A stretch of DNA of 64,000 bases, from NCBI GenBank assembly GCA_003612405.1, contig RAYR01000001.1, positions 62,001 through 126,000 of the forward strand, read 5' to 3'. The translations under genes and the position numbers were made by a program. The notes under the pieces are model-generated. The model was not told the DNA's origin and did no database searches. It saw only the letters and a list, made by a program, of their open reading frames with translations. Below, in pieces: positions 1 to 8,910 of the stretch (positions are counted from its first letter, which is position 1; the number at the start of each line of letters is the position of its first letter). This DNA is from a bacterium 0.1xD8-71. Its GTDB lineage: Bacteria; Bacillota; Clostridia; Lachnospirales; Lachnospiraceae.

Positions 1-572
1 TGATGGAGAATCTTGCCGGCAGATATCCTGTCCATTACGGCATGGGAAACCATGAGTATCGTCTGGGGCTGTACCCGGAGCAGTATCCGGGCATGTATGA
101 GGGATATTGCAAAGGGCTTAGGAAAGCAGGCATAGAACCCTTAATTAACCAGAGGACATATCTGCCAAAGTGGAATGTGGATGTCTGCGGCGTGGAGATT
201 GACAGGCGCTATTACAGGCATTTTGCAAAGACACCCATGGGGGCGGAATATCTCGAGAAACTTTTGGGAAAGGCAGGAGAGGATGTCTTTCAGGTATTGA
301 TTGCCCATAATCCGGCTTACTTTGAAGATTATGCCGAATGGGGAGCGGATCTTGTGGTTTCGGGGCATGTGCATGGAGGAATCATGAGGCTGCCGCTGTT
401 TGGCGGTGTGCTGTCGCCCAGCCTGACGTTGTTTCCAAAGTATGACGGCGGCAGATTTCACAAAGGAAAGAGCACAATGATTTTAAGCCGGGGGCTGGGG
501 AGCCATACCCTTCCGATTCGGATTTTTAATCCGGGGGAACTGGTGGTGATCGATCTTGTGCCGGACAAGTAG
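1..572 (+). CDS. Metallophosphoesterase, C-terminal part (5' end outside window)
   Basis: This is the last 190 or so residues of a calcineurin-like metallophosphoesterase, probably of the YkuE-like group of membrane-associated phosphohydrolases. The metal-binding motif GNHE is visible near residue 15 of the visible part and GHVHGG near residue 120, together with an HNP motif just before it. The N-terminal DxH and GDxxD motifs that complete the di-metal site must lie upstream of base 1, so the gene is cut by the window edge and the ATG at 3 is an internal methionine. It ends 23 bases before scpA and may share its transcript. The substrate cannot be deduced. Confidence 0.85.
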   Translation, partial: MENLAGRYPVHYGMGNHEYRLGLYPEQYPGMYEGYCKGLRKAGIEPLINQRTYLPKWNVDVCGVEIDRRYYRHFAKTPMGAEYLEKLLGKAGEDVFQVLIAHNPAYFEDYAEWGADLVVSGHVHGGIMRLPLFGGVLSPSLTLFPKYDGGRFHKGKSTMILSRGLGSHTLPIRIFNPGELVVIDLVPDK

Positions 573-595
573 TATTTAGGAGGGGACAGGCTATT

Positions 596-1378
596 ATGGC
601 GATTCCTGTAAAGCTGGAGGTGTTTGAAGGCCCTTTGGATCTTCTGTTGCACCTGATTGACAAGAATAAAGTGGACATCTATGATATTCCCATTGTGGAG
701 ATTACAGAGCAGTATTTAGAGTATATCAGGCAGATGGAGACGGAAGATATGAACGTCATGAGTGAATTTCTGGTCATGGCGGCCACACTGATTGATATCA
801 AATGTAAGATGCTTCTGCCCAAGGAAGTGAATGAAGAGGGAGAGGAGCAGGATCCCCGGGCGGAACTGGTGGAGAAGCTGTTGGAATACAAGATGTGTAA
901 ATATATGTCCTATGAACTGCGGGACCGGATGGTGGATGCGGAGCGTAACCTGTACAAGCGTCCGACGCTTCCGCCGGAGGTGGCACAGTACAGACAGCCG
1001 GTGGACTATGAGGAACTGATTGGCGATATGACTTTGCAGAGGCTTCATGAGATTTTCAAGCAGATGATGAAGAGGCAGGAGGATAAGATTGATCCGGTCA
1101 GAAGTACCTTTGGCAGGATTGAGAAGGATGAAATTGATCTGGACTTAAAGACTACTTATGTGGAAGCCTATGTACGCAGCCATAAGACTTTCAGTTTCCG
1201 TAAATTATTGGAGAAACAGCATAGCCGGATGGAGGTCATCGTCACCTTTCTGGTGGTTCTGGAAATGATCAAGACAGGCCGGATCGGGATTTCTCAGGAT
1301 GATATCTTTGCGGATATTATCATTACGGCCAACGAAACAGCAGATAACGGGCCGGTGCAGCTTACATCACTTGGCTGA
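596..1378 (+). CDS. scpA: Segregation and condensation protein A (kleisin ScpA)
   Basis: ScpA is the kleisin that bridges the SMC ATPase heads and, with ScpB, forms the bacterial condensin that compacts and segregates the chromosome. The protein has 260 residues, the usual length. The N-terminus has the family signature FEGPLDLLLHLI at residues 9-20, followed by helices that bind the SMC neck, an acidic middle, and a C-terminal winged-helix region (about residues 215-250). The ATG at 596 follows an AGGAGGGG ribosome site at about 578-585. scpB begins 26 bases after its stop, the standard pairing, so the two are surely one operon. Confidence 0.96.
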   Translation: MAIPVKLEVFEGPLDLLLHLIDKNKVDIYDIPIVEITEQYLEYIRQMETEDMNVMSEFLVMAATLIDIKCKMLLPKEVNEEGEEQDPRAELVEKLLEYKMCKYMSYELRDRMVDAERNLYKRPTLPPEVAQYRQPVDYEELIGDMTLQRLHEIFKQMMKRQEDKIDPVRSTFGRIEKDEIDLDLKTTYVEAYVRSHKTFSFRKLLEKQHSRMEVIVTFLVVLEMIKTGRIGISQDDIFADIIITANETADNGPVQLTSLG

Positions 1379-1404
1379 CGGATAGGGAGTAAGAGGGAAG
1401 AAAG

Positions 1405-1974
1405 ATGGAAAAAGACAAGGCAAAGGCAGTGCTCGAGGCGATTTTATTCACTATGGGGGATTCGGTGGAGATTGACAGACTGGCTGCCGTGATAGAAGAA
1501 GATAAGAATACCACACGGCAACTGCTGGAGGAGATGGCGGCAGATTACCAGAAAGAGGACAGGGGAATCGGTCTTACCACACTGGAGGATGCCGTGCAGA
1601 TGTGTACCAAGAGTGAGTTGTATGAGTATCTGATCAAAATAGCCAAGACACCGAAGAAGTTTGTACTTACGGATACGCTTCTTGAGACATTGTCCATCAT
1701 TGCCTATAAGCAGCCGATTACCAGACTGGAGATTGAGAAAGTAAGAGGCGTAAGCTGTGATCATGCGGTCAACAGGCTGTTGGAATTTGATCTGATCACG
1801 GAGGTGGGCAGAATGGATGCGCCGGGCCGACCGCTTCTGTTTGGTACAACAGAACAGTTCCTCCGCAGTTTCGGGGTGAAGTCCATTGATGAACTGCCGG
1901 AACTGAGTGCCGTACAGATTGAGGAATTTAAGCAGCAGGCGGAGTCTGAGGTGCAGATGCAGCTAGATATCTGA
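1405..1974 (+). CDS. scpB: Segregation and condensation protein B (ScpB)
   Basis: ScpB is the winged-helix partner that binds the kleisin ScpA as a dimer in the SMC condensin complex. The 189-residue length is typical. Two tandem winged-helix domains are visible: the N-terminal one (residues 5-80) and a second containing the strongly conserved stretch around IIAYKQPITRLEIE (about residues 97-110) and GRPLLFGTT (about 140-148). It follows scpA directly with a purine-rich ribosome site (GGGAAGAAAG) before the ATG, consistent with an scpAB operon. Confidence 0.96.
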   Translation: MEKDKAKAVLEAILFTMGDSVEIDRLAAVIEEDKNTTRQLLEEMAADYQKEDRGIGLTTLEDAVQMCTKSELYEYLIKIAKTPKKFVLTDTLLETLSIIAYKQPITRLEIEKVRGVSCDHAVNRLLEFDLITEVGRMDAPGRPLLFGTTEQFLRSFGVKSIDELPELSAVQIEEFKQQAESEVQMQLDI

Positions 1975-2014
1975 GGATGGCCGATTGTTGTGATATGGAG
2001 GAAATATTACAGGC

Positions 2015-3595
2015 ATGAGATATGGCAAAAAGAGACAGAAATTGCTTTTGCTGCTTTTGTGTATCTGTCTGCTGGGGCCCATTATGGCAGGCTATATCCT
2101 GGGCAGAACAGGTCGGATACAGCTGACGGTTCCGGTGGTCTCTTATGAAAAGATACAGGATGTAACGGAAGGGATGCGGGAGTATGATGTAAGACCTGCG
2201 CTTCATTTTGGCGGACATGCCGCGGCCTATGACAGTGTGGAGGATATTTATTATATCACACAGAATATGGACGGCGGTTCTTTTGGCGGTGCGTTAAGCA
2301 GCGGCGAGGGGAGGCTGCTCTGGCCCTATGATGAATATTTTACCCGGTTTGAGGATGCCATTTCCCAGGGGCATGTCTTTTCACTGTACTGCGTGGACAG
2401 CCGGAAGAACATGTATTGCAGTTACCGGGTGGTTTTTACGGGGATGCCCATTATGGTGATTGATACCCTGGATGGTGGAGAAATCAAAGGCGGCAGAGAG
2501 GGTGTGATGCGCCTTTTTGACTGGAAGTTTTCGGCAGACAGCTACAGGGAGTCCTCCTGCTATGCGGCCATCCGCGGCAACACTTCCATCGGTTATCCCA
2601 AGAAAGGTTATAAACTGGAACTGGATGAGAAAATGTCCTTGCTGGGGATGCGCAGGGATGAGGACTGGATCCTGACTGCTCTGTATGATGATGCAGGGCT
2701 GATTCATACCAAATTTGCCCATGATGTGTGGCAGGATATTGCCAAAAGCAATGGGGTCAAAAAGGATGAAGGGACACGGATGGAGTATCTGGAGCTTTTC
2801 AGCAACGATGTCTATCTGGGTGTCTATGGATTGATTGAGCGGATTGATGCCAAAGAATTATCTCTGACGCAGGGGGATATTCTGTATAAATGTATCGGAT
2901 ACGAAGAGGACAGGACAGACAGTGACTGGAGTTTTGGACTGGAAGAAGCTTTTGACATCAAGTATCCTGCGCAGTATGGTATGTACGAGTACGGTCTGTT
3001 AAATGAATATCTGGATATATTCAATCATATGACAGACAGGGAGGACTATGAGAAAGCCAGATCCATGATTAACATGGAAAATTACGTGGATCATAATATC
3101 TTTACACTCTTTGCCTATGGCTGTGACAATTATGTACGCAAGAATAACTTTTATCTGGCCTGCCCGAATAATAGCGGGGAAGGGCCGGCATATACTTTTA
3201 TCATGATACCCTGGGACTTAAATGCAACCTGGGGCAACGTGCAGGTGGTGGATATGACCTGCAATAATACCCTGTACATGCCGGAGGTGATAGAGGATCC
3301 CGATCTCTGGTGTCTGGATGTGAAACAGTTATTTCAGTGTTATCCGGATGAAATTGCAGGGGAGACTTATGCAAGATGGAATAATCTGCGAAAGGAAATC
3401 CTGACGAAGGACAGACTGTGGGGGATGTTGGATGAGGACTTTGCCTATCTGCATGCATCCGGGGCGTATGAGCGCAACTACAGACGGTGGCCGGAGGGGA
3501 TGGATTACTGGAAAGAGGACTATATATACGAGTATGTGGAAGGCAGACTTATCTGGCTGGATACTTACTTTAAGGAGCCTTATCTGACTTATTGA
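2015..3595 (+). CDS. CotH-family protein kinase-like protein, membrane anchored
   Basis: This 526-residue protein begins with a basic stretch and one hydrophobic segment (about residues 9-28), so it is probably anchored outside the membrane. The rest matches the CotH kinase family: RGNTSIGYPKKGYKL at about residue 188, a LTALYDD motif, EYLELFSNDVYLGVYGL around 260-275, and an aspartate in PWDLNATWG near 400. CotH of Bacillus is an atypical kinase that phosphorylates spore coat proteins, but many clostridial members are not spore specific, so the substrate is unknown. GGAGG at 1997-2001 precedes the ATG. It lies 40 bases after scpB and is likely in the same transcription unit. Confidence 0.82.
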   Translation: MRYGKKRQKLLLLLLCICLLGPIMAGYILGRTGRIQLTVPVVSYEKIQDVTEGMREYDVRPALHFGGHAAAYDSVEDIYYITQNMDGGSFGGALSSGEGRLLWPYDEYFTRFEDAISQGHVFSLYCVDSRKNMYCSYRVVFTGMPIMVIDTLDGGEIKGGREGVMRLFDWKFSADSYRESSCYAAIRGNTSIGYPKKGYKLELDEKMSLLGMRRDEDWILTALYDDAGLIHTKFAHDVWQDIAKSNGVKKDEGTRMEYLELFSNDVYLGVYGLIERIDAKELSLTQGDILYKCIGYEEDRTDSDWSFGLEEAFDIKYPAQYGMYEYGLLNEYLDIFNHMTDREDYEKARSMINMENYVDHNIFTLFAYGCDNYVRKNNFYLACPNNSGEGPAYTFIMIPWDLNATWGNVQVVDMTCNNTLYMPEVIEDPDLWCLDVKQLFQCYPDEIAGETYARWNNLRKEILTKDRLWGMLDEDFAYLHASGAYERNYRRWPEGMDYWKEDYIYEYVEGRLIWLDTYFKEPYLTY

Positions 3596-3670
3596 GAAAG
3601 AACAGCTCCGGTGCAAAAGAGCATCCGGGCCGGATAGGATTTTGGACCGGATGGTTCAGTGAATAGAAAA

Positions 3671-3723
3671 GTGCGCATATATATGTAAGGAGTCTTGGAG
3701 CCGAGGCATTACAATATGCGCAC
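3671..3723 (+). repeat. Perfect 10-bp inverted repeat across the dacF start region
   Basis: GTGCGCATAT at 3671-3680 is exactly complementary to ATATGCGCAC at 3714-3723. The right arm covers the ATG at 3716 and the loop holds the AAGGAG at 3687-3692. In mRNA this would be a 10-bp stem that hides the ATG while leaving the ribosome site in a 33-base loop. Whether it acts in translation control is inference. Confidence 0.5.
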
Positions 3724-4936
3724 TTTATTACAGCGAAGTCTTATATTTTCTATGATATTTCTCCTTCTGGGCATTGGTCTGTCACAGAGAATCCAGGCGG
3801 CGGAAACAAAAGATGATCTGAAACTCTATGCCCAGGCGGCTGTTTTGATGGATGCAGACAGCGGCCGGGTTCTCTATGGCAAGAATCCCAAAGAAGTGCT
3901 GCCAATGGCCAGTACCACCAAGATTATGACATGTATCCTGGCTTTGGAATATGGCAGTCTGGAAGATGAGGTGGAAGTATCTGCCTATGCGGCCAGTATG
4001 CCCAAGGTGAAGCTGTATGTCAGACAGGGAGAAAAATACCGTCTGCGGGATCTGTTATATTCCCTGATGCTGGAATCCCATAATGATTCAGCGGTGGTGA
4101 TTGCGGAGGCAGTGGGAGGCAGTGTGGAAGGGTTTGCGGTCATGATGAATCAGAAGGCGAGGGATATCGGCTGTTATGATACTTATTTTATTACCCCTAA
4201 CGGACTGGATGCGGTGGTGAATGACAGCGGAAAGATTCACTCTACCACGGCGGCGGACCTGGCAAAGATCATGGCTTACTGTGTAACGGATTCCCCGGCC
4301 AGAGAAGAGTTTCTTGAGATTACCCGGACCATCAGTTATGACTTTACCAATGCAGAGGGCAGCAGGAACTTTCACTGCAATAACCACAATGCCTTTCTTG
4401 GCATGATGCAGGAGGCCCTTTCCGGGAAGACGGGATTTACAAATAACGCGGGTTATTGTTATGTAGGGGCGGTCACCAGTGAGGGCCGTACCTTTACGGT
4501 GGCGCTGCTTGCCTGCGGGTGGCCAAATAACAGAAGTTATAAATGGAGTGACATGAAAAAACTGGCCGCATATGGTATGGAACATTATCAGTACCGGGAT
4601 TTGTATGAGAATAAGGAGTTCCAGGCGATACCGGTGATAAACGGTATTACAGGGGAGCAGGGGACACCCTATGAAAAGGTCAGTGTGCCGGTGGTGCTGG
4701 AAGATCATGAAGAAACGCTGCCATACTTACTGGGGGAGGAAGACCGGGTAGAGGTAAAAACGCAGGTGGCGAAAACACTCACGGCTCCAATCGAAGATCA
4801 TACGGAAGTGGGGGAGGTGTCTTATTATCTGAACGGGCAGCTGATAAAACGTTATGCTGTTTATACGAAGGGGGCAGTGGAGGAGCGCAGCTTTGGCTGG
4901 ATATGCCGCTATATCTGGCGCATTTTCCTGCCGTAA
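3716..4936 (+). CDS. dacF: D-alanyl-D-alanine carboxypeptidase (DacF-like, low-molecular-weight PBP)
   Basis: Penicillin-binding carboxypeptidase that removes the terminal D-Ala from peptidoglycan stem peptides outside the membrane. The N-terminus is a signal sequence (hydrophobic residues about 9-24, cleavage near QAAET). All three serine-peptidase S11 motifs are present: STTK (about residue 66), SHN (about 121) and KTG (about 237). A C-terminal PBP5-like domain and an amphipathic/aromatic tail (GWICRYIWRIFL) suggest peripheral membrane binding. An in-frame TTG at 3695 lies only 2 bases after AAGGAG, too close, so I prefer the ATG at 3716, although that ATG sits in an inverted repeat. Sporulation-linked DacF or vegetative DacA/B cannot be separated by sequence alone. 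Confidence 0.9.
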   Translation: MRTLLQRSLIFSMIFLLLGIGLSQRIQAAETKDDLKLYAQAAVLMDADSGRVLYGKNPKEVLPMASTTKIMTCILALEYGSLEDEVEVSAYAASMPKVKLYVRQGEKYRLRDLLYSLMLESHNDSAVVIAEAVGGSVEGFAVMMNQKARDIGCYDTYFITPNGLDAVVNDSGKIHSTTAADLAKIMAYCVTDSPAREEFLEITRTISYDFTNAEGSRNFHCNNHNAFLGMMQEALSGKTGFTNNAGYCYVGAVTSEGRTFTVALLACGWPNNRSYKWSDMKKLAAYGMEHYQYRDLYENKEFQAIPVINGITGEQGTPYEKVSVPVVLEDHEETLPYLLGEEDRVEVKTQVAKTLTAPIEDHTEVGEVSYYLNGQLIKRYAVYTKGAVEERSFGWICRYIWRIFLP

Positions 4937-5006
4937 ATTTCAGGGTTATATTTTTTCAGTTTTTCTTACATTTTTTTGAAAAACCGGCTAGTCGAGTTGC
5001 AGATTC

Positions 5007-5017
5007 TATGATATACT
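5007..5017 (+). promoter_or_regulatory. Extended -10 promoter for the decarboxylase operon
   Basis: TGATATACT at 5009-5017 is an extended -10 (TGn followed by TATACT) in the 155-base gap before the carboxyltransferase gene. No good -35 hexamer lies 17 bases upstream (TAGTCG), which is tolerable for extended -10 promoters. It would give an AT-rich leader of about 65 bases. Confidence 0.45.
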
Positions 5018-5091
5018 ACTTTCGTGTGCTATGCCACATAATAATATAGTTTTATTATTATTTATAATTATGATAAATGGAGGGCTGAAAA

Positions 5092-6519
5092 ATGAGTACT
5101 ACTTCTCAAGCGAGTCAAAGAATCAATGCTTTACTCGATGAAAACAGTTTCGTTGAGATCGGCGGCCTTGTGACAGCAAGAGCTACAGATTTCAACCTGA
5201 AACAGACCGAAACTCCGTCTGACGGCGTTGTGACAGGTTACGGTGTGATCGACGGCAGTCTTGTGTATGTGTACAGCCAGGATGCGTCTGTGCTGAACGG
5301 ATCCGTGGGTGAGATGCATGCGAAAAAGATCGTGAATCTCTATGATCTGGCTATGAAGATGGGCGCGCCGGTGATCGGTCTGATTGATTCTGCTGGTTTA
5401 AGACTACAGGAGGCGACAGATGCATTAAACGGTTTTGGAGAAATCTACAGAAGTCAGGTGATGGCTTCCGGCGTGATTCCGCAGATTACGGCAGTGTTTG
5501 GAAACTGCGGCGGCGGACTTGCCCTGATTCCGGCTATGACAGATTTTGCATTTATGGAGGAGAAGAAGGCAAAGCTGTTTGTGAATTCTCCCAATGCACT
5601 GGAAGGCAATGAAATTTCCCGCTGCGATACATCTGCGGCGGCGTTCCAGAGCGAAGAGACAGGTCTGGTTGATATGGTGGCGGATGAGGCTTCCATTCTT
5701 GTACAGATCAGACAGTTGGTATCCATACTGCCTGCCAATAATGCAGATTATGCGCTGACAGATTGTACGGATGACTTAAATCGTGCCTGTGCACAGATTG
5801 CAGGCTGCGTGGGTGATACAGCCATTGCTTTATCCCAGATTGCAGATGATGGTCTGTTTGTGGAAGTGAAGCAGGATTATGCCAAGGATATGGTGGCTGG
5901 CTTTATCCGCTTAAATGGCGCTACGGTAGGTGCTGTTGCAAACCGTACCGAAGTGTATGATGCGGATGGAGAAGTGACTGATAAATTTGATGCGGTATTA
6001 TCTGCCAGAGGTGCAGAGAAAGCGGCAGAGTTTGTTACGTTCTGTGACGCTTTTGACATTCCGGTGCTTTCCCTTACCAATGTGACAGGTTTTGCAGCAA
6101 CAAAATGTTCTGAGAAGCGCATGGCGAAAGCAGTTGGCAGGCTTACATACGCATTTGCCAACGCGACTGTTCCGAAGGTAAATGTGGTGATCGGCAAGGC
6201 TTACGGCAGTGCTTATGTGGCGATGAATTCCAAGGCAATCGGTGCGGATATCACGATGGCATGGCCGGATGCCGAGATTGGCATGATGGATGCGAAACTG
6301 GCAGCAAAGATCATCTGTGACGGACAAGGTGCCGACGCCATTGACGCCTGTGCACAGGAATATGCAGCATTGCAGAACAATGTGACAAGCGCGGCAAAGA
6401 GAGGCTATGTTGATCAGATCGTGGAGCCGGCTGACACCAGAAAATATGTGATTGGTGCCTTTGAAATGCTGGCGGCTAAAAGCGAGGGCCGTCCCGAGAA
6501 AAAACATGGTACAGTTTAG
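5092..6519 (+). CDS. Acyl-CoA carboxyltransferase subunit (MmdA/PccB-like)
   Basis: The 475-residue protein belongs to the biotin-dependent carboxyltransferase family (crotonase fold) that moves CO2 between biotin and an acyl-CoA, as in methylmalonyl-CoA decarboxylase alpha (MmdA) or propionyl-CoA carboxylase beta. The N-terminal half carries the oxyanion-type GNCGGGLALIP (about residues 138-148) and the C-terminal half carries GKAYGSAYVAMNS (about 368-380) and AWPDAEIGMMD. It is about 35 residues shorter than typical MmdA, and the second motif deviates from the usual GGAYGGAY, so the acyl-CoA specificity is uncertain. GGAGGG at 5079-5084 marks the start. It is first in an operon with oadG-, biotin carrier-, oadB- and oadA-like genes; no biotin carboxylase gene is nearby, which argues for decarboxylation or transcarboxylation rather than ATP-driven carboxylation. 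Confidence 0.85.
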   Translation: MSTTSQASQRINALLDENSFVEIGGLVTARATDFNLKQTETPSDGVVTGYGVIDGSLVYVYSQDASVLNGSVGEMHAKKIVNLYDLAMKMGAPVIGLIDSAGLRLQEATDALNGFGEIYRSQVMASGVIPQITAVFGNCGGGLALIPAMTDFAFMEEKKAKLFVNSPNALEGNEISRCDTSAAAFQSEETGLVDMVADEASILVQIRQLVSILPANNADYALTDCTDDLNRACAQIAGCVGDTAIALSQIADDGLFVEVKQDYAKDMVAGFIRLNGATVGAVANRTEVYDADGEVTDKFDAVLSARGAEKAAEFVTFCDAFDIPVLSLTNVTGFAATKCSEKRMAKAVGRLTYAFANATVPKVNVVIGKAYGSAYVAMNSKAIGADITMAWPDAEIGMMDAKLAAKIICDGQGADAIDACAQEYAALQNNVTSAAKRGYVDQIVEPADTRKYVIGAFEMLAAKSEGRPEKKHGTV

Positions 6520-6536
6520 AAAGGATGATGCTTAAT

Positions 6537-7277
6537 ATGAAAAAACTATTGGTAATATTAGGTATGCTTACCTGTATGGCCGGCCTCGTTGCATGTGGAG
6601 AAGAAGAAAAGGCAAATGAAGGGCTGGTTACGGAGGAAGAGGCAGTAGAGATCGGTACGGGCATTGTAGAAGATATGAATATGATCGTGAGTGCTGGATA
6701 CGTTGAGCAGTATGCAGGCCAACCGGTAATTTATAACGGTTTCCTTGGATGGAAGGATGCTTTACAAGAGGATATCGGCACATTTGAGGGGACCAATGGC
6801 GGTACGGCTAAATTCAGTGAGGAAGAAGTGGTCATCAATATCAATGTGTTGGGTTCCGATCATGACGCAACGGTGGAAATCATTTTGGATGATGAGCTTA
6901 AATCCTGTCTTGGCATTACCACAAATGTCCATTACAGCACCGGTGAGATTATGCTCAAAGCAGGTATGAATACAGTAATCGGTATGGGTACTGTGTTTGT
7001 GGTTCTGATCCTGATCAGTCTGATTATTTCCTGTTTCAGCCTGATATCCAAGTTTGAAAAGAGGGGAAAGAAGAAGGAACAGAAGGAAGCGGCTCCCGCA
7101 CCGGCGGCTGATCCGGTGGTATCCCAGATTGCGGCCAAGGAAGAACTTTCCGATGATACAGAACTTGTGGCGGTTATCGCTGCGGCAATCGCTGCCTATG
7201 AAGGGGCGGCGTCTACGGATGGATTTGTGGTGAGATCCATCAGGAAATCTAACAAGACTAAATGGCAGAATGCCTGA
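6537..7277 (+). CDS. OadG-like gamma subunit of sodium-pump decarboxylase, lipoprotein-type N-terminus
   Basis: A small membrane subunit that in oxaloacetate and methylmalonyl-CoA decarboxylases holds the complex on the membrane. The protein (246 residues from the ATG at 6537) has a signal with a lipobox-like LVAC at residues 15-18, an extracytoplasmic domain to about residue 140, one membrane helix (about 145-168), then a charged, Ala/Pro-rich cytoplasmic tail. OadG proteins usually have only the helix and tail, so the exported N-terminal domain is an addition, common in Lachnospiraceae as far as I recall. The ATG at 6525 lies directly against the AAAGG ribosome site, so the start at 6537 fits better. 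It sits between the carboxyltransferase and the biotin carrier. Confidence 0.78.
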   Translation: MKKLLVILGMLTCMAGLVACGEEEKANEGLVTEEEAVEIGTGIVEDMNMIVSAGYVEQYAGQPVIYNGFLGWKDALQEDIGTFEGTNGGTAKFSEEEVVININVLGSDHDATVEIILDDELKSCLGITTNVHYSTGEIMLKAGMNTVIGMGTVFVVLILISLIISCFSLISKFEKRGKKKEQKEAAPAPAADPVVSQIAAKEELSDDTELVAVIAAAIAAYEGAASTDGFVVRSIRKSNKTKWQNA

Positions 7278-7297
7278 GATCATAGGAGGATATGAAG

Positions 7298-7675
7298 ATG
7301 AAAAATTATACAATTACCGTAAATGGCAGCGTATATGATGTAGTGGTGGAAGAGGGGCAGACAAGCGGTGCACCGGCAGCGGCAGCACCAGCAGCACCCA
7401 GAGCAGTTCCCAAAGCAGCTCCTGCACCTGCGGCAGCACCGGCAGCAAGCGGCGCGGCAGGCAGTGTGAAGATTGAAGCAGGCGCGGCAGGTAAAGTATT
7501 CAAGATTGAGGCTAACGTAGGACAGGCAGTGAAGAAAGGTGATGCTGTCGTAATCGTTGAGGCTATGAAGATGGAGATCCCTGTAGTAGCTCCTCAGGAC
7601 GGTACTGTAGCAAGTATCAATGTGGCAGTGGGCGATGCAGTAGAGGCAGGCGCACTTCTTGCAACATTGAACTGA
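7298..7675 (+). CDS. Biotin carrier protein (biotin/lipoyl attachment)
   Basis: This 125-residue protein carries the covalently bound biotin that shuttles CO2 between the carboxyltransferase subunits and the membrane decarboxylase. A short beta domain (residues 1-20) is followed by a flexible Ala/Pro-rich linker (about 23-52) and a C-terminal biotinyl domain with the canonical EAMKME motif; the modified lysine is near residue 91. AGGAGGA at 7284-7290 places the start at the second ATG (7298) rather than at 7292. It is the equivalent of the 1.3S subunit of propionibacterial transcarboxylase and of MmdC. Confidence 0.93.
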   Translation: MKNYTITVNGSVYDVVVEEGQTSGAPAAAAPAAPRAVPKAAPAPAAAPAASGAAGSVKIEAGAAGKVFKIEANVGQAVKKGDAVVIVEAMKMEIPVVAPQDGTVASINVAVGDAVEAGALLATLN

Positions 7676-7740
7676 TTGTCAGCGGAAGAGTCTTGGTTGG
7701 ACACTTCTTCTGAAACTAAAACTACAGGAGGTTAATAAAA

Positions 7741-8886
7741 ATGTATATAGTAGAGACGCTTGATAATCTGATACATCAGACCGCTTTCTTCAATCTGGAA
7801 GTGGGTAACTATGTCATGATTGTCGTAGCACTTGTATTTCTATATCTGGCTATCGGCAAAGGCTTTGAGCCGCTCTTACTGGTTCCTATCGCTTTTGGTA
7901 TGCTGCTTGTTAATATCTATCCGGATATCATGGCAGAATATGGTGAAGGTGGTGCCGGCGGCGGTTTGCTGTATTATTTCTATAAGCTGGATGAGTGGGC
8001 AATTCTGCCTTCCCTGATCTTTATGGGTGTTGGAGCCATGACGGACTTCGGCCCTTTGATTGCCAACCCGAAGAGCTTCCTTTTGGGTGCGGCGGCACAG
8101 TTTGGTATTTTTGCGGCATATTTTGGCGCAATCTTCTTAGGATTTAACGATAAAGCGGCAGCTGCCATCTCTATTATTGGCGGTGCTGACGGCCCGACAT
8201 CCATTTTCCTGGCAGGTAAGCTGGGGCAGACGACCTTGATGGGGCCTATTGCGGTGGCGGCCTATTCTTACATGGCGTTAGTGCCGATTATTCAGCCGCC
8301 GATTATGAAACTCTTTACTACAGAGAAAGAGAGAAAAATTAAGATGGGACAGCTTCGTCCGGTCAGTAAACTGGAGAAGATTTTATTCCCCATCGTTGTT
8401 ACAATTGTGGTGTCTCTGATTCTTCCCACTACAGCACCCCTTGTCGGTATGCTGATGCTGGGTAACCTGTTCAGAGAGTGCGGCGTGGTGAGACAGTTGA
8501 CAGATACGGCTTCCAACGCCCTGATGTACATCGTGGTTATTATTCTTGGTACTTCCGTGGGTGCAACCACGAGTGCTGAGGCGTTCCTTAACTGGGATAC
8601 CATCAAGATCGTTGTTTTGGGTCTGGTAGCGTTTGCGTTCGGTACAGCGGCAGGCGTACTGTTTGGTAAACTGATGTGTTTAATCACCAAGGGTAAAGTG
8701 AATCCGTTGATTGGTTCCGCAGGTGTTTCCGCGGTGCCTATGGCGGCCAGGGTATCTCAGAAGGTAGGCGCAGAGGCTGATCCTACGAACTTCCTGCTGA
8801 TGCATGCCATGGGACCTAACGTAGCGGGTGTTATTGGTACGGCAGTGGCGGCAGGTACCTTTATGGCAGTGTTCGGCGTTTTTTAA
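7741..8886 (+). CDS. oadB: Sodium ion-translocating decarboxylase beta subunit
   Basis: Integral membrane subunit that decarboxylates carboxybiotin and couples this to Na+ export. The 381-residue protein is almost entirely hydrophobic helices and has the family's conserved stretches [12 protein letters not shown] (about residues 140-151, holding the Asp implicated in Na+/H+ coupling), GNLFRECGV, and [18 protein letters not shown] near the C-terminus. AGGAGG precedes the ATG by the normal distance. It serves equally well as OadB, MmdB or GcdB; the pump works with whichever carboxyltransferase loads the carrier. Confidence 0.95.
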   Translation: MYIVETLDNLIHQTAFFNLEVGNYVMIVVALVFLYLAIGKGFEPLLLVPIAFGMLLVNIYPDIMAEYGEGGAGGGLLYYFYKLDEWAILPSLIFMGVGAMTDFGPLIANPKSFLLGAAAQFGIFAAYFGAIFLGFNDKAAAAISIIGGADGPTSIFLAGKLGQTTLMGPIAVAAYSYMALVPIIQPPIMKLFTTEKERKIKMGQLRPVSKLEKILFPIVVTIVVSLILPTTAPLVGMLMLGNLFRECGVVRQLTDTASNALMYIVVIILGTSVGATTSAEAFLNWDTIKIVVLGLVAFAFGTAAGVLFGKLMCLITKGKVNPLIGSAGVSAVPMAARVSQKVGAEADPTNFLLMHAMGPNVAGVIGTAVAAGTFMAVFGVF

Positions 8887-8910
8887 GTAAAATAATAGGA
8901 GGATAATATA

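Noticed and set aside
4088-4708. Minus-strand open frame of 206 codons
   Set aside because: It is opposite the carboxypeptidase gene with its three S11 motifs; no family resemblance was seen.
7370-7455. Apparent GCA/CCA triplet repeat, possible tandem repeat
   Set aside because: It encodes the Ala/Pro linker of the biotin carrier, which is low complexity for structural reasons; it is not a non-coding repeat array.
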